Of a stretch of DNA of 64,000 bases, positions 16,030-24,530 are shown piece after piece; position 1 is the stretch's first letter, and each line of letters opens with the position of its first letter. A program made the translations under genes and the position numbers. Origin of the DNA: Azospirillum sp. TSA2s (GTDB lineage Bacteria > Pseudomonadota > Alphaproteobacteria > Azospirillales > Azospirillaceae); assembly GCF_004923315.1 (NCBI RefSeq), contig NZ_CP039642.1, positions 248,001-312,000 on the forward strand, read 5' to 3'. The notes under the pieces were generated by a model. That model saw only the letters and a program-made list of their open reading frames with translations. It made no database searches and had not been told where the DNA came from.

Positions 16030-16043
16030 GGTAATATATTAGT
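16030..16043. promoter_or_regulatory. Candidate uronate-regulon operator, site 3 (mgsA)
   Basis: GGTAATATATTAGT matches the consensus at 12 of 14 positions and ends 28 bases before the mgsA start, a position where a bound repressor would block transcription. Its presence suggests that mgsA belongs to the same regulon as the kdu genes. Confidence 0.6.
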
Positions 16044-16071
16044 GAAGGGTACCCGTCCGGAGTGTCCCGTC

Positions 16072-16542
16072 ATGACCACCCAGCAATCCGGCCAGCAATC
16101 TGGCCGGCAGTCCCGCAAGCGCATCGCCCTCGTCGCCCACGACGCCCGCAAGGCGGACCTCATCGCCTGGATCGGCGCCAACATCGCGGCGCTGGACGGC
16201 CACGCCTTCTGGGCGACCGGAACCACCGGCCAGAAGGTGCGCGACGCCCATCCCGGCCTGGACGTGACCCCGCTGAAGAGCGGCCCGCTGGGTGGCGACC
16301 AGCAGATCGGCGCGATGATCGCGGAGGGGCGGATCGACCTGCTGGTCTTCTTCGTCGATCCGATGACCGCCCAGCCGCACGACGTGGATGTGAAGGCGCT
16401 GACCCGGCTGGCGACGCTCTACAACATTCCGATGGCCTGCAACGAGGCGACGGCCGACATGATCGTCTCCTCCGCCCATTTCGCCAGCGGCTACGCCCCG
16501 CGCGCCGCCTGCTTCACGGAATACGAGACGCGCAAGGTGTGA
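16072..16542 (+). CDS. mgsA: Methylglyoxal synthase
   Basis: The 156-residue product matches MgsA in length and motifs: [16 protein letters not shown], the phosphate loop [26 protein letters not shown] with the catalytic Asp, and [18 protein letters not shown]. It converts dihydroxyacetone phosphate to methylglyoxal and inorganic phosphate, a bypass that frees phosphate when sugar phosphates accumulate. The ATG at 16072 excludes an upstream in-frame extension that would cover the operator box. It is flanked by kduI (divergent) and the second FadR-type regulator (convergent, 15 bases apart), so it sits inside the uronate cluster, an unusual place for this gene. Confidence 0.95.
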   Translation: MTTQQSGQQSGRQSRKRIALVAHDARKADLIAWIGANIAALDGHAFWATGTTGQKVRDAHPGLDVTPLKSGPLGGDQQIGAMIAEGRIDLLVFFVDPMTAQPHDVDVKALTRLATLYNIPMACNEATADMIVSSAHFASGYAPRAACFTEYETRKV

Positions 16543-16557
16543 GCGCGCCCGCCATCC

Positions 16558-17331
16558 TCAGGCGGTGAAATACTGCGGATAGGTCTGCCGGACGTCGGCG
16601 ATGCCCAGCTGCAGGTCGGTCAGGTGGTGGCGCAGTTCGCCCACCGCGCGGTCGGGGTCGCGGGCGGCGACCGCCTCGACGATGGCGCTGTGTTCGCCCA
16701 GTGCCTTGTCCATCCTGCCGGCGGCCGGCAGGGTCAGGTGGCGGTAGCGGTCGATCTGCCGCTTCACCTGCTGGGTCAACGCCCAGAAGCCGGGATAGCC
16801 GGAGATCTCCGCCAGCAGCGCGTGGAACGCCTCGTCGGCATCGTGGAAGCCGTCGAAATTGCCGGCCTCCTTCATCTCGCGCTGCAGTTCCAGATTGGCG
16901 CGCAGGCGGGCGATCTGGCTGCCGGTCGCCTGTTCCGCGGCGTAGCGCACCGTCGCCTCCTCCAGCGCGCGGCGGATGGCGATGGCCTCCGGCAGGGCGC
17001 TGAGGGGGATGCGGGCGACGAAGGTGCCGGACTGCGGGAACACCTCCACCAGACCTTCGTCGGCAAGCTTCAGCATCGCCTCGCGCACCGGCGTGCGGCT
17101 GACGCCATAGGCCTCCGCCACCTCCTTCTCGATCACCGGCTCGCCCGGCTTGCGGCGCAGCGAGACGATGTCGTCGCGCAGGTCGCGATAGATGGTGCCC
17201 GACACGGTGGCGCCGCGATGGGCGGGTCTCGCGGTGGCGCTGGCGGGCCGGCGACGGCGGCGGCGCGCCGGTGCGGCCACGGCCACCAAATTCGAATCGC
17301 CCGCATTGGAATCCATGGTCGTCCCGTTCAT
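16558..17331 (-). CDS. GntR-family regulator, FadR/FCD subfamily (paralogue 2)
   Basis: The protein has an Arg/Ala-rich tail, a winged helix (IYRDLRDDIVSLRRKPGE, EKEVAEAYGVSRTPVREAML) and an FCD domain with HDADEAFHALLAEISGYPGFW. By eye it is very similar to the regulator at 12744-13538 along its whole length, so the two arose by duplication and bracket the kdu/mgsA block. The start is uncertain. An ATG at 17379 would run through the operator box at 17356-17369, so the ATG at 17331 (257 residues) or 17316 is preferred. It probably controls itself and the uronate genes; a difference in ligand between the paralogues cannot be read from sequence. Confidence 0.86.
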   Translation of the reverse strand: MNGTTMDSNAGDSNLVAVAAPARRRRRRPASATARPAHRGATVSGTIYRDLRDDIVSLRRKPGEPVIEKEVAEAYGVSRTPVREAMLKLADEGLVEVFPQSGTFVARIPLSALPEAIAIRRALEEATVRYAAEQATGSQIARLRANLELQREMKEAGNFDGFHDADEAFHALLAEISGYPGFWALTQQVKRQIDRYRHLTLPAAGRMDKALGEHSAIVEAVAARDPDRAVGELRHHLTDLQLGIADVRQTYPQYFTA

Positions 17332-17355
17332 GTCCTTCGGCCTGATGCCGCAATT

Positions 17356-17369
17356 ACTAATATATCGCT
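17356..17369. promoter_or_regulatory. Candidate uronate-regulon operator, site 4 (second regulator)
   Basis: ACTAATATATCGCT keeps the left half of the consensus exactly and loses part of the right half (11 of 14). It lies 25 bases upstream of the preferred start of the second FadR-type gene and suggests autoregulation. Confidence 0.5.
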
Positions 17370-17551
17370 GCGCTTCCATGGGCGAAAAGCCTTTTGCCGC
17401 CGGAAATTCATGGCTGCCCGGCGACAGCTCCTGTGACAGCTTGGGACGGGCGGTTCAGCAGGGTTGCAATGGCCGGGCTGCTTGTTTCACTCTCCACAAC
17501 CTACCCATACGTATACCCACTTTTACACCGCCCATTGCGAGCCCGATCCGC

Positions 17552-18832
17552 ATGACCGCAGCGCCGACCACCCCCTCGCCGTCGGAACGGCTGTTCCGCA
17601 AGGCGGCGCTCGACCGCCTGTCGTCGCCGGAGGAACTGGACCGGCTGGTCACGCTGACCACGCCGCGGGGCTGGCTGGCCCTGACCGCGCTGCTGGGGCT
17701 GCTGGCGCTGGCTCTGGTTTGGGCGGTGGTGGGGAGCATCCCGACGCGGGTGACCGGCTCCGGCCTGCTGGTCAGCAGCGGCGGCCGGGTGTTCGACGCT
17801 GTCGCCAGCGCGTCCGGTGCGCTGGTGGCGCCGCTGGTGAAGCCGGGCGACACGGTGACCGCCGGCCAGCTGCTGGCACGCGTCGACAAGGCGGAGCTTG
17901 AACAGACTCTCGACCACGCGCGGGCGGTGGTGAGGGAGCGGGAGCAGGATCTGGCGCGCCGCACCAATCAGCTGGAGCGCGAGGCACAGGCCCGCCGTGC
18001 CAACTTCGCCGCCCGCCGTGCCGCCCTGAGGCAGGTCGTGGCCGCCGCCGAGACGCGCGTGCAGTTCCTCGACACCCTGCTGCGCGGGCAGGAGGACATC
18101 GCCAGCCGCGGCTTCACCACCCGCCAGCGGGTGGAGGATACGCGGCAGGAGTTGGCCGCCGCCCGCCAGAAGGTCAGCGACGCCAAGAGCCAGCTTCTGC
18201 AGATCGACACCGAGGAGCTGGACATGGCCAGCCGGGCCGAGCAGACGCTGACCGAGGGGCGCGATCGTGTCGCCGATGCCCGCCGGCGGGTGGACGAGCT
18301 TGCCCTGCAACTGGAGCAGGACACGCGGATCCTCAGCCCGACCGATGGGCGCGTCACCGAATGGAAGGTGGCGGAGGGTGCGCGCGTCGCCGCCGGCACC
18401 CCGGTCGTCAGCATCGAAAGCGGATCGCGCGGCCTGCAGTTGGTGCTCTATGTCCCGCCGGAGCATGGCAAGAAACTGAAGCCCGGCATGGATGTCCGCA
18501 TCGCGCCGTCGACGGTGCGCAAGGAGGAGTACGGCACGCTGGTCGGCCGGGTCGCCGAGGTGTCGGACTTCCCCTCCACCCCGCAGGGCATGCAGGCGGT
18601 GCTGCAGAACGACCGGCTGGTGACGCAGTTCTCCGCCAAGGGACCGCCGTTTGCCGTGCGCGTCGATCTGGTGCCGGAGGCCGGCACGCCGTCCGGCTAC
18701 CGCTGGTCGTCCGGCGGCGGTCCGGCGATGACCATTACCAGCGGCACCCTGGCCGAGGGCGAAGTGACGGTGCGAGAACAGCCGCCGATGGCCTTCGTCA
18801 TCCCGGCCCTGCGCAAGGCGACCGGCCTGTGA
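17552..18832 (+). CDS. NHLM-type peptide export system, HlyD-like membrane fusion protein
   Basis: The 426-residue protein has a cytoplasmic N-terminus, one membrane segment at about residues 40-62 (LTALLGLLALALVWAVVG) and a periplasmic biotinyl-lipoyl-like half-motif (GALVAPLVKPGDTVTAGQLL). A long coiled coil follows (about 115-260, rich in Arg, Glu, Gln and Ala), then the second lipoyl half (SPTDGRVTEWKVAEGARVAAG) and a beta-barrel end. The order and the following two ABC genes match the NHLM bacteriocin secretion HlyD family described by Haft and co-workers. It should link the inner-membrane transporter to the envelope exit. Its stop overlaps the GTG start of the next gene by four bases, so the pair is translationally coupled. 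Confidence 0.87.
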   Translation: MTAAPTTPSPSERLFRKAALDRLSSPEELDRLVTLTTPRGWLALTALLGLLALALVWAVVGSIPTRVTGSGLLVSSGGRVFDAVASASGALVAPLVKPGDTVTAGQLLARVDKAELEQTLDHARAVVREREQDLARRTNQLEREAQARRANFAARRAALRQVVAAAETRVQFLDTLLRGQEDIASRGFTTRQRVEDTRQELAAARQKVSDAKSQLLQIDTEELDMASRAEQTLTEGRDRVADARRRVDELALQLEQDTRILSPTDGRVTEWKVAEGARVAAGTPVVSIESGSRGLQLVLYVPPEHGKKLKPGMDVRIAPSTVRKEEYGTLVGRVAEVSDFPSTPQGMQAVLQNDRLVTQFSAKGPPFAVRVDLVPEAGTPSGYRWSSGGGPAMTITSGTLAEGEVTVREQPPMAFVIPALRKATGL

Positions 18833-21006
18833 GCGCAAAGCCGCCGGTTCGCAAGCAGACCCGCGTGCGCACGCCCACGCTGCTGCAGATGGAGGCGGTG
18901 GAGTGCGGCGCCGCGTCGCTCGGCATCGTCCTGGCCTATTTCGGCCGCTGGGTGCCGCTGGAGGAGTTGCGCGTCGCCTGCGGCGTGTCGCGCGACGGCA
19001 GCAAGGCCAGCAACCTGCTGCGCGCCGCCCGGCGCTACGGCCTGACCGCCAAGGGCTTCAAGAAGGAGCCGGACGCGCTGGCCGACATGCCCTGGCCGCT
19101 GATCGTCCATTGGAACTTCAACCATTATCTGGTCTTCGAAGGCTTCAAGGGCGATCACGCCTATCTGAACGATCCGGTCACCGGCCCGCGCCTCGTCACC
19201 CGCGCGGAGTTCTCCGAGGCCTTCACCGGTGTCGCCCTGGCCTTCGAGAAAGGTCCGGAGTTCGTCGCCGGAGCGAAGCCGCCAAGCCTTGCCGGCATGC
19301 TGGGGCGGCAGTTGAAGCGGTCGCGCGCGGCGGTGGGCTTCGCGCTGGCCGCCAGTCTGGCGCTGGTGCTGCCGGGCATCGCCCTGCCGGCCTTCACCAA
19401 GGCCTTCGTCGACGAGGTGCTGATCGGCGGGCAGCGCAGCTGGCTGGTGCCGCTTCTGCTGGGGATGGGCGCCACGGCGCTGCTGCGGGCGGCGCTGACA
19501 GCGCTGCAGCAGTCGGCTTTGCTGAAGCTGGAGACCAAATTCGCCATGGTGATGGCCAGCCGCTATGTCTGGCGGCTGCTGCAATTGCCGGTTCCCTTCT
19601 TCGGACAGCGCCATCCCGGCGACATCGCCGGCCGCGTCGCCGCCAACGACCGGGTGGCGCGGCTGCTGTCGGGCGAGATGGCGACGGCGGCGATGAGCCT
19701 GCTGACGGTGGTCTTCTTCGGGCTGGTCATGCTGACCTACGACGTGGCGCTGGCGGCGGTGACCATCCTGCTGGTGCTGGGCAACGTGCTGTTCCTGCGC
19801 GGCGCCTCGCGCGGGCGGGAGGATGCCGGGCGGCGCCTGCTGTCGGAACAGGCCAAGCTGGGCGCCGTCACCATCGGCAGCATCCAGGCGATCGAGACGC
19901 TGAAGTCGGCCGGGCTGGAGGGGCAGGCGTTCGAGCGCTGGGCCGGCTATCAGGCGCGGCTGTTGTCGGTGCGCCAGACGCTGGGGGTTCATTCGGCGAT
20001 GCTGACGGTGGCGCCGACCTTCCTCAATGCGCTGGGCACGGCGGCGATCCTGGGGCTGGGCGCGGTGCGGGTGATGGACGGGGCGCTGACCGTCGGCGCG
20101 CTGGTGGCGTTCCAGAGCCTTGCGGCCAGCTTCTCCGAGCCGGTCGCCAAGCTGGTCGGCATGGGCGGGACGCTGCAGCGGGTGAAGGCCGACCTGCAGC
20201 GGCTGAACGACACGCTGGAGCATGCGCCCGACCCGCAGTCCGGTCTCGCCGCCGAGGGGGCGGAGGTTGCGGATGGACCGGCGCGGTTGAGTGGAGGGGT
20301 GGAACTGGTCGACGTGTCCTTCGGCTACAGCGTGCTCGACCCGCCGCTGATCGAGGGGCTGTCGCTGGCGCTGGCGCCGGGGATGCGGGTGGCGCTGGTC
20401 GGCGGGTCGGGCAGCGGGAAATCCACCGTCGGCCGGCTGATCTGCGGCCTCGTCCAGCCCTGGTCGGGGCAAATCCTGTTCGACGGGCGTCCGCCGGCGG
20501 AGATCCCGGTGGGGCTGCGCGCCGCCTCCATCGCCTATGTCGATCAGGATGTCTTCCTGTTCGACGGCTCGGTGCGCGATAACCTGACCCTGTGGGACCG
20601 CACGGTGCCGGAAGCGGCGCTGACCCGGGCGCTGGAGGATGCCGCCATCCTGGGCGAGGTCGCCGGGCGCCAGGGCCAGCTCGACGCGCCGGTCGCCGAA
20701 GGGGGCGTGAATTTCAGCGGCGGCCAGCGCCAGCGGCTGGAGATCGCCCGCGCGCTGACCGGCAACCCGTCGATCCTGGTGCTGGACGAGGCGACGGCGG
20801 CGCTGGACGTCGCGACGGAAAAGCTGATCGACGACAATCTGCGGCGGCGCGGCTGCACCTGCATCATCATCGCCCACCGGCTGAGCACGATCCGCGATTG
20901 CGACGAGATCATCGTGCTGAACCAGGGCCGGGTGGTGGAGCGCGGCAGCCATGAGGATCTTCTGGCGCGCGGTGGCGAGTATGCCTCGCTGATCGCGGCG
21001 GGGTGA
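18829..21006 (+). CDS. NHLM-type ABC transporter 1 with C39 leader peptidase domain
   Basis: The 725-residue protein starts with a C39 peptidase domain with its triad visible at Cys26 (MEAVECGAASL), His99 (FNHYLVFEG) and Asp115 (YLNDPVTG). Six membrane segments follow (about 160-440) and then an ABC ATPase with Walker A VGGSGSGKSTVG, signature FSGGQRQRLEIARAL and Walker B ILVLDEATAALD. Such proteins cut a leader after a double-glycine-type site and export the core peptide. The intact triad argues for active cleavage. The GTG start at 18829 overlaps the upstream stop. The nitrile-hydratase- or Nif11-like precursor it would process is not encoded in this window. Confidence 0.9.
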   Translation: MSAKPPVRKQTRVRTPTLLQMEAVECGAASLGIVLAYFGRWVPLEELRVACGVSRDGSKASNLLRAARRYGLTAKGFKKEPDALADMPWPLIVHWNFNHYLVFEGFKGDHAYLNDPVTGPRLVTRAEFSEAFTGVALAFEKGPEFVAGAKPPSLAGMLGRQLKRSRAAVGFALAASLALVLPGIALPAFTKAFVDEVLIGGQRSWLVPLLLGMGATALLRAALTALQQSALLKLETKFAMVMASRYVWRLLQLPVPFFGQRHPGDIAGRVAANDRVARLLSGEMATAAMSLLTVVFFGLVMLTYDVALAAVTILLVLGNVLFLRGASRGREDAGRRLLSEQAKLGAVTIGSIQAIETLKSAGLEGQAFERWAGYQARLLSVRQTLGVHSAMLTVAPTFLNALGTAAILGLGAVRVMDGALTVGALVAFQSLAASFSEPVAKLVGMGGTLQRVKADLQRLNDTLEHAPDPQSGLAAEGAEVADGPARLSGGVELVDVSFGYSVLDPPLIEGLSLALAPGMRVALVGGSGSGKSTVGRLICGLVQPWSGQILFDGRPPAEIPVGLRAASIAYVDQDVFLFDGSVRDNLTLWDRTVPEAALTRALEDAAILGEVAGRQGQLDAPVAEGGVNFSGGQRQRLEIARALTGNPSILVLDEATAALDVATEKLIDDNLRRRGCTCIIIAHRLSTIRDCDEIIVLNQGRVVERGSHEDLLARGGEYASLIAAG

Positions 21007-21010
21007 GACG

Positions 21011-23908
21011 ATGGACGTTCTGGACAGCCCCGCGACCCTGCATGGCCCCATCCTGGTGGAGGGTGGCAACCACCGGCCGCTGACGCTGGACGACCCGCGG
21101 CTGGGCTGGCGGGTGGAGGACGGCTATGTCGACCTGTTCCACCTCGCAGGCGGCAGCGGCCGGCGCCGCCACCTGTTCCGGGCGGAGACCGGGGCACTGC
21201 TGTTCGGGATGGGCAAGCAGGAGGACGCGACGCTGGTGGCGGTCGGGTCCATCGGCTCGCGCCTCAGCGGGGTGGAGCGGGAGGCGTTGGCCGGGGCGGA
21301 GGATTTCCTGCCCCATGCCGAAGCCTGGACCCTGCGCCTGACCGATGCCGCGACCGGCGGCGAGGCGGTCTGGCCAGACCGGGTGGCGGAACCGGGCGAG
21401 CGCTCGCTCGGTCCCGGCGAACGGCTGTATGCCGACCCGCGCCGGCCGCTGTGGCTGACGGTGACGGAGGGGGAGGTCGCGTGGCTGGGCGGTCCGCCGA
21501 CGGGGGCCGGTGAGCCGCCGCTGCCGATGGCCGACCGCGCCTGGATTGAAAGTACTGCAGGGGCCGCCGTTTCGGTCACCGAGGCATGGCCCGACGCCGC
21601 CACTCTGTGGCCGGCCTTCGACCGCTTCCATGCGCTGGTGCTGGACCGCATCGGCAGCCGCGTCGCCGCCCAGGCAGACAGCGAGGCGAAGCGCGCCCTG
21701 CGCAGCCGGGAATCGGCACGGGAGTCGCTGGCCCAGGCGCTGGGCGGCCTGTCCGACCTCGTCGATGGGCAGGCGTCCACGGCCGCTCCGGTCCTTGGCG
21801 ACCCGCTGTCGGGCGCGCTGGCCGCGCTGATGGCGCATATGGGGCTGGAGGAGCCGCTTCCCCGCATCGATGCCGCCGGCAAGCCGGCCTCGGAAACGCT
21901 GGATCTGATGCTGGCCGCCGCGCGCCTGCGCGGTCGCAAGGTGATCCTGCGCGACGGCTGGTGGCGCAGCGAAGGGGCGCCGATGCTCGGCTGGCTGGAG
22001 GAGGGCAGGGTGCCGGTGGCGCTGTTGCCCACCCCGGCCGGCTTCGACATGCTGGATGGCGGCGGACGCCGCCGCGTGACGCAGGCGGTGGCCGACCTGC
22101 TGGCGGCGGAGGGGCTGCACCTCTACCGCCCGCTGCCGGCCCGCGCGCTGGGTGCGGCGGAGGCGATCCGCTTTCCCCTGCGCGGCCTGGGCGGCGACGG
22201 GATGCGGCTGGGGCTGAGCGGGCTGGCGGCGGCGGTGCTGGGGCTGCTGGTGCCGGTCGCCACCGGTTTCCTGTTCGACAGCGCCATCCCGCGCGCAGAT
22301 ACCGGGCAGCTGTTCTTCATCATCGCCGGGCTGGTCGCCGCCGCCATCGGTGGCGCCGCCTTCGACCTTGTCAAGGTGATGGCGGTGCTGCGGCTGGAAA
22401 GCCGGATCGACGGGGTGATGCAGGCGGCCTTCATCGACCGGCTGTTCGCCCTGCCGGTCGGTTTCTTCCGCCGCTTCACCGCCGGCGACCTCGCCGACCG
22501 GGCGCTGGGGTTGCAGACCGTGCGCGAGATCCTGGCGGCCAGCACGGTGACCGGCCTGCTGGGCGCGCTGTTCGGGTCGATCAGCCTGGGGCTGCTGGCG
22601 GTCTATGACTGGCGCCTCGCCCTGATCGCGACGGGCTTGGCGCTGCTGTCGGCGCTGGTGACCGCGGCGCTGTCCTATGGCCAGCTGCGGCACGAGCGGG
22701 AGCATATCCGGCGTCAGGGCCGGCTCGACGGGCTGGTGCTGCAGCTGATCGTCGGCATCGGCAAGCTGCGCGTCGCCGGGGCGGAGCCGCGGGCAATGGC
22801 GGAGTGGGCACGCGGCTTCTCGGCGCAGAAGTCCCGCGCGGTGGCCGCCCAGCGCTACGGCAACGCGTTGGAAACCTTCCACGCCGCCTTCCCGACGCTG
22901 GCGACCATCGCGGTGTTCCTGGCGGTGGCGCTGCTGATGGAATCGGACGCCAAGCAGCAGGCGTTGCAGGCGCTCGCCGCCACGCCGGGGCAGGAGGCGC
23001 CGGCCGCCTTCTCCACCGGCAGTTTCCTGGCCTTCATCACCGCCTTCGGCCAGTTGCTGGCGGCGCTGACCGAGATGGCGCACGCCCTGACCAAGAGCCT
23101 GACCGTCCTTCCGCTGCTGGAGCGCGCCCGTCCGATCCTGGAGACCGCACCCGAGGTTCAGGCCGGCCGCGACGCGCCGGGTGAATTGCAGGGTGGCATC
23201 ACGCTCAGCCGCGTCGGCTTCCGCTACGCCCCCGATGCGCCGCCGGTGCTGCACGACCTCAGCCTGTCGATCGAACCGGGGGAGTTCGTCGCCATCGTCG
23301 GGGCGTCGGGCAGCGGCAAATCCACGGTGATGCGCCTGCTGCTGGGCTTCGAACGGCCGGACCAGGGAGAGGTGTTCTTCGACGGACGCGCCGCCGAACG
23401 GCTCGACCTCGCCGCCGTGCGCCGGCAGATCGGCGTGGTGCTGCAGAACGGGCGGATCACCTCGGGCAGCCTGTTCCAGAACATCGTCGGCACCGCACCG
23501 CTCGGGCTGGACGATGCGTGGCACGCGGCGCGGCTGGTCGGGCTGGACCGCGACATCGAACAGATGCCGATGGGCATGCACACGGTGCTGATGGACGGCG
23601 GCGGCACCCTGTCGGGCGGCCAGCGCCAGCGGCTGATGATCGCCCGCGCCCTGGTCCATCGTCCGCGCGTCCTGCTGCTGGACGAGGCGACCAGCGCGCT
23701 CGACAACCGCACCCAGGCAGTGGTGACGGCGTCGCTCGCCAAGCTCAGCGTCACCCGCGTGGTGATCGCCCACCGGCTCAGCACCATCCGCGACGTCGAC
23801 CGCATCCTGGTTCTGGAGGCCGGGCGGCTGGTGCAGTCCGGGCGGTACGAGGATCTGATGGCGGTGGACGGGCCGTTCCGGACGCTGGCCAGCCGGCAGT
23901 TGCTTTAG
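21011..23908 (+). CDS. NHLM-type ABC transporter 2 (large, no peptidase triad)
   Basis: The 965-residue protein starts with about 390 residues of soluble sequence without recognisable catalytic motifs. Membrane segments (about 400-690) follow, and then an ABC ATPase with Walker A VGASGSGKSTVMRLLLGF, signature LSGGQRQRLMIARAL and Walker B VLLLDEATSALD. Length and layout match the second ABC protein of NHLM systems. It probably forms a heteromeric exporter with the upstream peptidase-ABC protein. It starts five bases after the previous stop. The long N-terminal region, which resembles a degenerate regulatory or docking domain, is the least understood part of these systems. Confidence 0.88.
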   Translation: MDVLDSPATLHGPILVEGGNHRPLTLDDPRLGWRVEDGYVDLFHLAGGSGRRRHLFRAETGALLFGMGKQEDATLVAVGSIGSRLSGVEREALAGAEDFLPHAEAWTLRLTDAATGGEAVWPDRVAEPGERSLGPGERLYADPRRPLWLTVTEGEVAWLGGPPTGAGEPPLPMADRAWIESTAGAAVSVTEAWPDAATLWPAFDRFHALVLDRIGSRVAAQADSEAKRALRSRESARESLAQALGGLSDLVDGQASTAAPVLGDPLSGALAALMAHMGLEEPLPRIDAAGKPASETLDLMLAAARLRGRKVILRDGWWRSEGAPMLGWLEEGRVPVALLPTPAGFDMLDGGGRRRVTQAVADLLAAEGLHLYRPLPARALGAAEAIRFPLRGLGGDGMRLGLSGLAAAVLGLLVPVATGFLFDSAIPRADTGQLFFIIAGLVAAAIGGAAFDLVKVMAVLRLESRIDGVMQAAFIDRLFALPVGFFRRFTAGDLADRALGLQTVREILAASTVTGLLGALFGSISLGLLAVYDWRLALIATGLALLSALVTAALSYGQLRHEREHIRRQGRLDGLVLQLIVGIGKLRVAGAEPRAMAEWARGFSAQKSRAVAAQRYGNALETFHAAFPTLATIAVFLAVALLMESDAKQQALQALAATPGQEAPAAFSTGSFLAFITAFGQLLAALTEMAHALTKSLTVLPLLERARPILETAPEVQAGRDAPGELQGGITLSRVGFRYAPDAPPVLHDLSLSIEPGEFVAIVGASGSGKSTVMRLLLGFERPDQGEVFFDGRAAERLDLAAVRRQIGVVLQNGRITSGSLFQNIVGTAPLGLDDAWHAARLVGLDRDIEQMPMGMHTVLMDGGGTLSGGQRQRLMIARALVHRPRVLLLDEATSALDNRTQAVVTASLAKLSVTRVVIAHRLSTIRDVDRILVLEAGRLVQSGRYEDLMAVDGPFRTLASRQLL

Positions 23909-23913
23909 GGGGA

Positions 23914-24459
23914 ATGATGCGCAAGGTCCTGTATATCCTGGGCAATCTCAGCGACGAGGACATCGAGTGGATGGCCCGCGCCGGCCGGCGGCTCGATCTG
24001 GCCGGCGGGCAGGTGCTGGTGCGCCAGGGGGAGGCGGCGGACTCGCTCTACATCGTGCTGGAAGGCCATGCCACCGTCGATGTCGCCGGGGTCGGGACGG
24101 TGGCGCGGCTGGGCAGCGGCGAGGTGGTCGGCGAGGTGTCCTTCGTCGATTCGGCGCCGCCCTCGGCCACCGTGTCGGCGGACGGGCGCTGCATTGTTCT
24201 GGCGCTGGCCAAGCGGGAGATCGAGGCGCGGCTGCGCAGCGACGGCGGCTTCGCCGGGCGCTTCTACAAGGCCTTGGCGATCTTCCTGGCCGACCGCCTG
24301 CGCGGCACCGTCGACCGGCTGAAATACGGCAAGGGCCAGACGATGGACGCCGGCCGGATCATGGAGGACGAGCTGGACGAGGGGCTGCTCGATCAGGTCT
24401 CGCTCGCCGGTGCGCGGTTCGAGCGGATGCTGCGCACGCTGATGGCGGCGCGGGGATAG
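23914..24459 (+). CDS. Cyclic-nucleotide-binding-fold protein linked to the NHLM exporter
   Basis: The 181-residue protein has a CRP/PKA-type beta-roll (about residues 20-120): GQVLVRQGEAADSLYIVLEG, then the phosphate cassette VGEVSFVDSAPPSATVSA. It ends in helices, with no helix-turn-helix and no membrane segment. In the cassette the Gly-Glu pair (73-74) is kept, but the Arg that normally binds the cyclic phosphate is Pro83, so ordinary cAMP or cGMP binding is doubtful. It starts five bases after the second ABC gene behind GGGGG and is the last gene of the unit, so a regulatory or assembly role in export is likely. An ATG three bases later is equivalent. Confidence 0.8.
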   Translation: MMRKVLYILGNLSDEDIEWMARAGRRLDLAGGQVLVRQGEAADSLYIVLEGHATVDVAGVGTVARLGSGEVVGEVSFVDSAPPSATVSADGRCIVLALAKREIEARLRSDGGFAGRFYKALAIFLADRLRGTVDRLKYGKGQTMDAGRIMEDELDEGLLDQVSLAGARFERMLRTLMAARG

Positions 24460-24476
24460 GGGGAGGGCTGTATTGC

Positions 24477-24514
24477 CCCCACCCCGACCCTCCCCCGCTC
24501 TCGCAGGGGAGGGA
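24477..24514. repeat. Family B palindrome, short copy B1
   Basis: CCCACCCCGACCCTCCCCCGCTCTCGCAGGGGAGGG corresponds to one side of the family B elements at 37962 and 48409, with the rest missing. It lies between the convergent NHLM unit and ABC importer unit and could act as a weak bidirectional stem. Confidence 0.7.
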
Positions 24515-24530
24515 GAAGACGGGCGATGCC

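Noticed and set aside
17464..17901. Possible precursor peptide upstream of the NHLM HlyD-like gene
   Set aside because: The frame overlaps the HlyD gene for most of its length and has no nitrile-hydratase or Nif11-like leader or Gly-Gly site.
18697..23773. Very long open frames on the minus strand opposite the NHLM ABC genes (790 and 954 codons)
   Set aside because: They are mirror frames of GC-rich genes: Gln/His/Arg-rich, without domains, ribosome sites or promoters, while the plus-strand genes have clear motifs.
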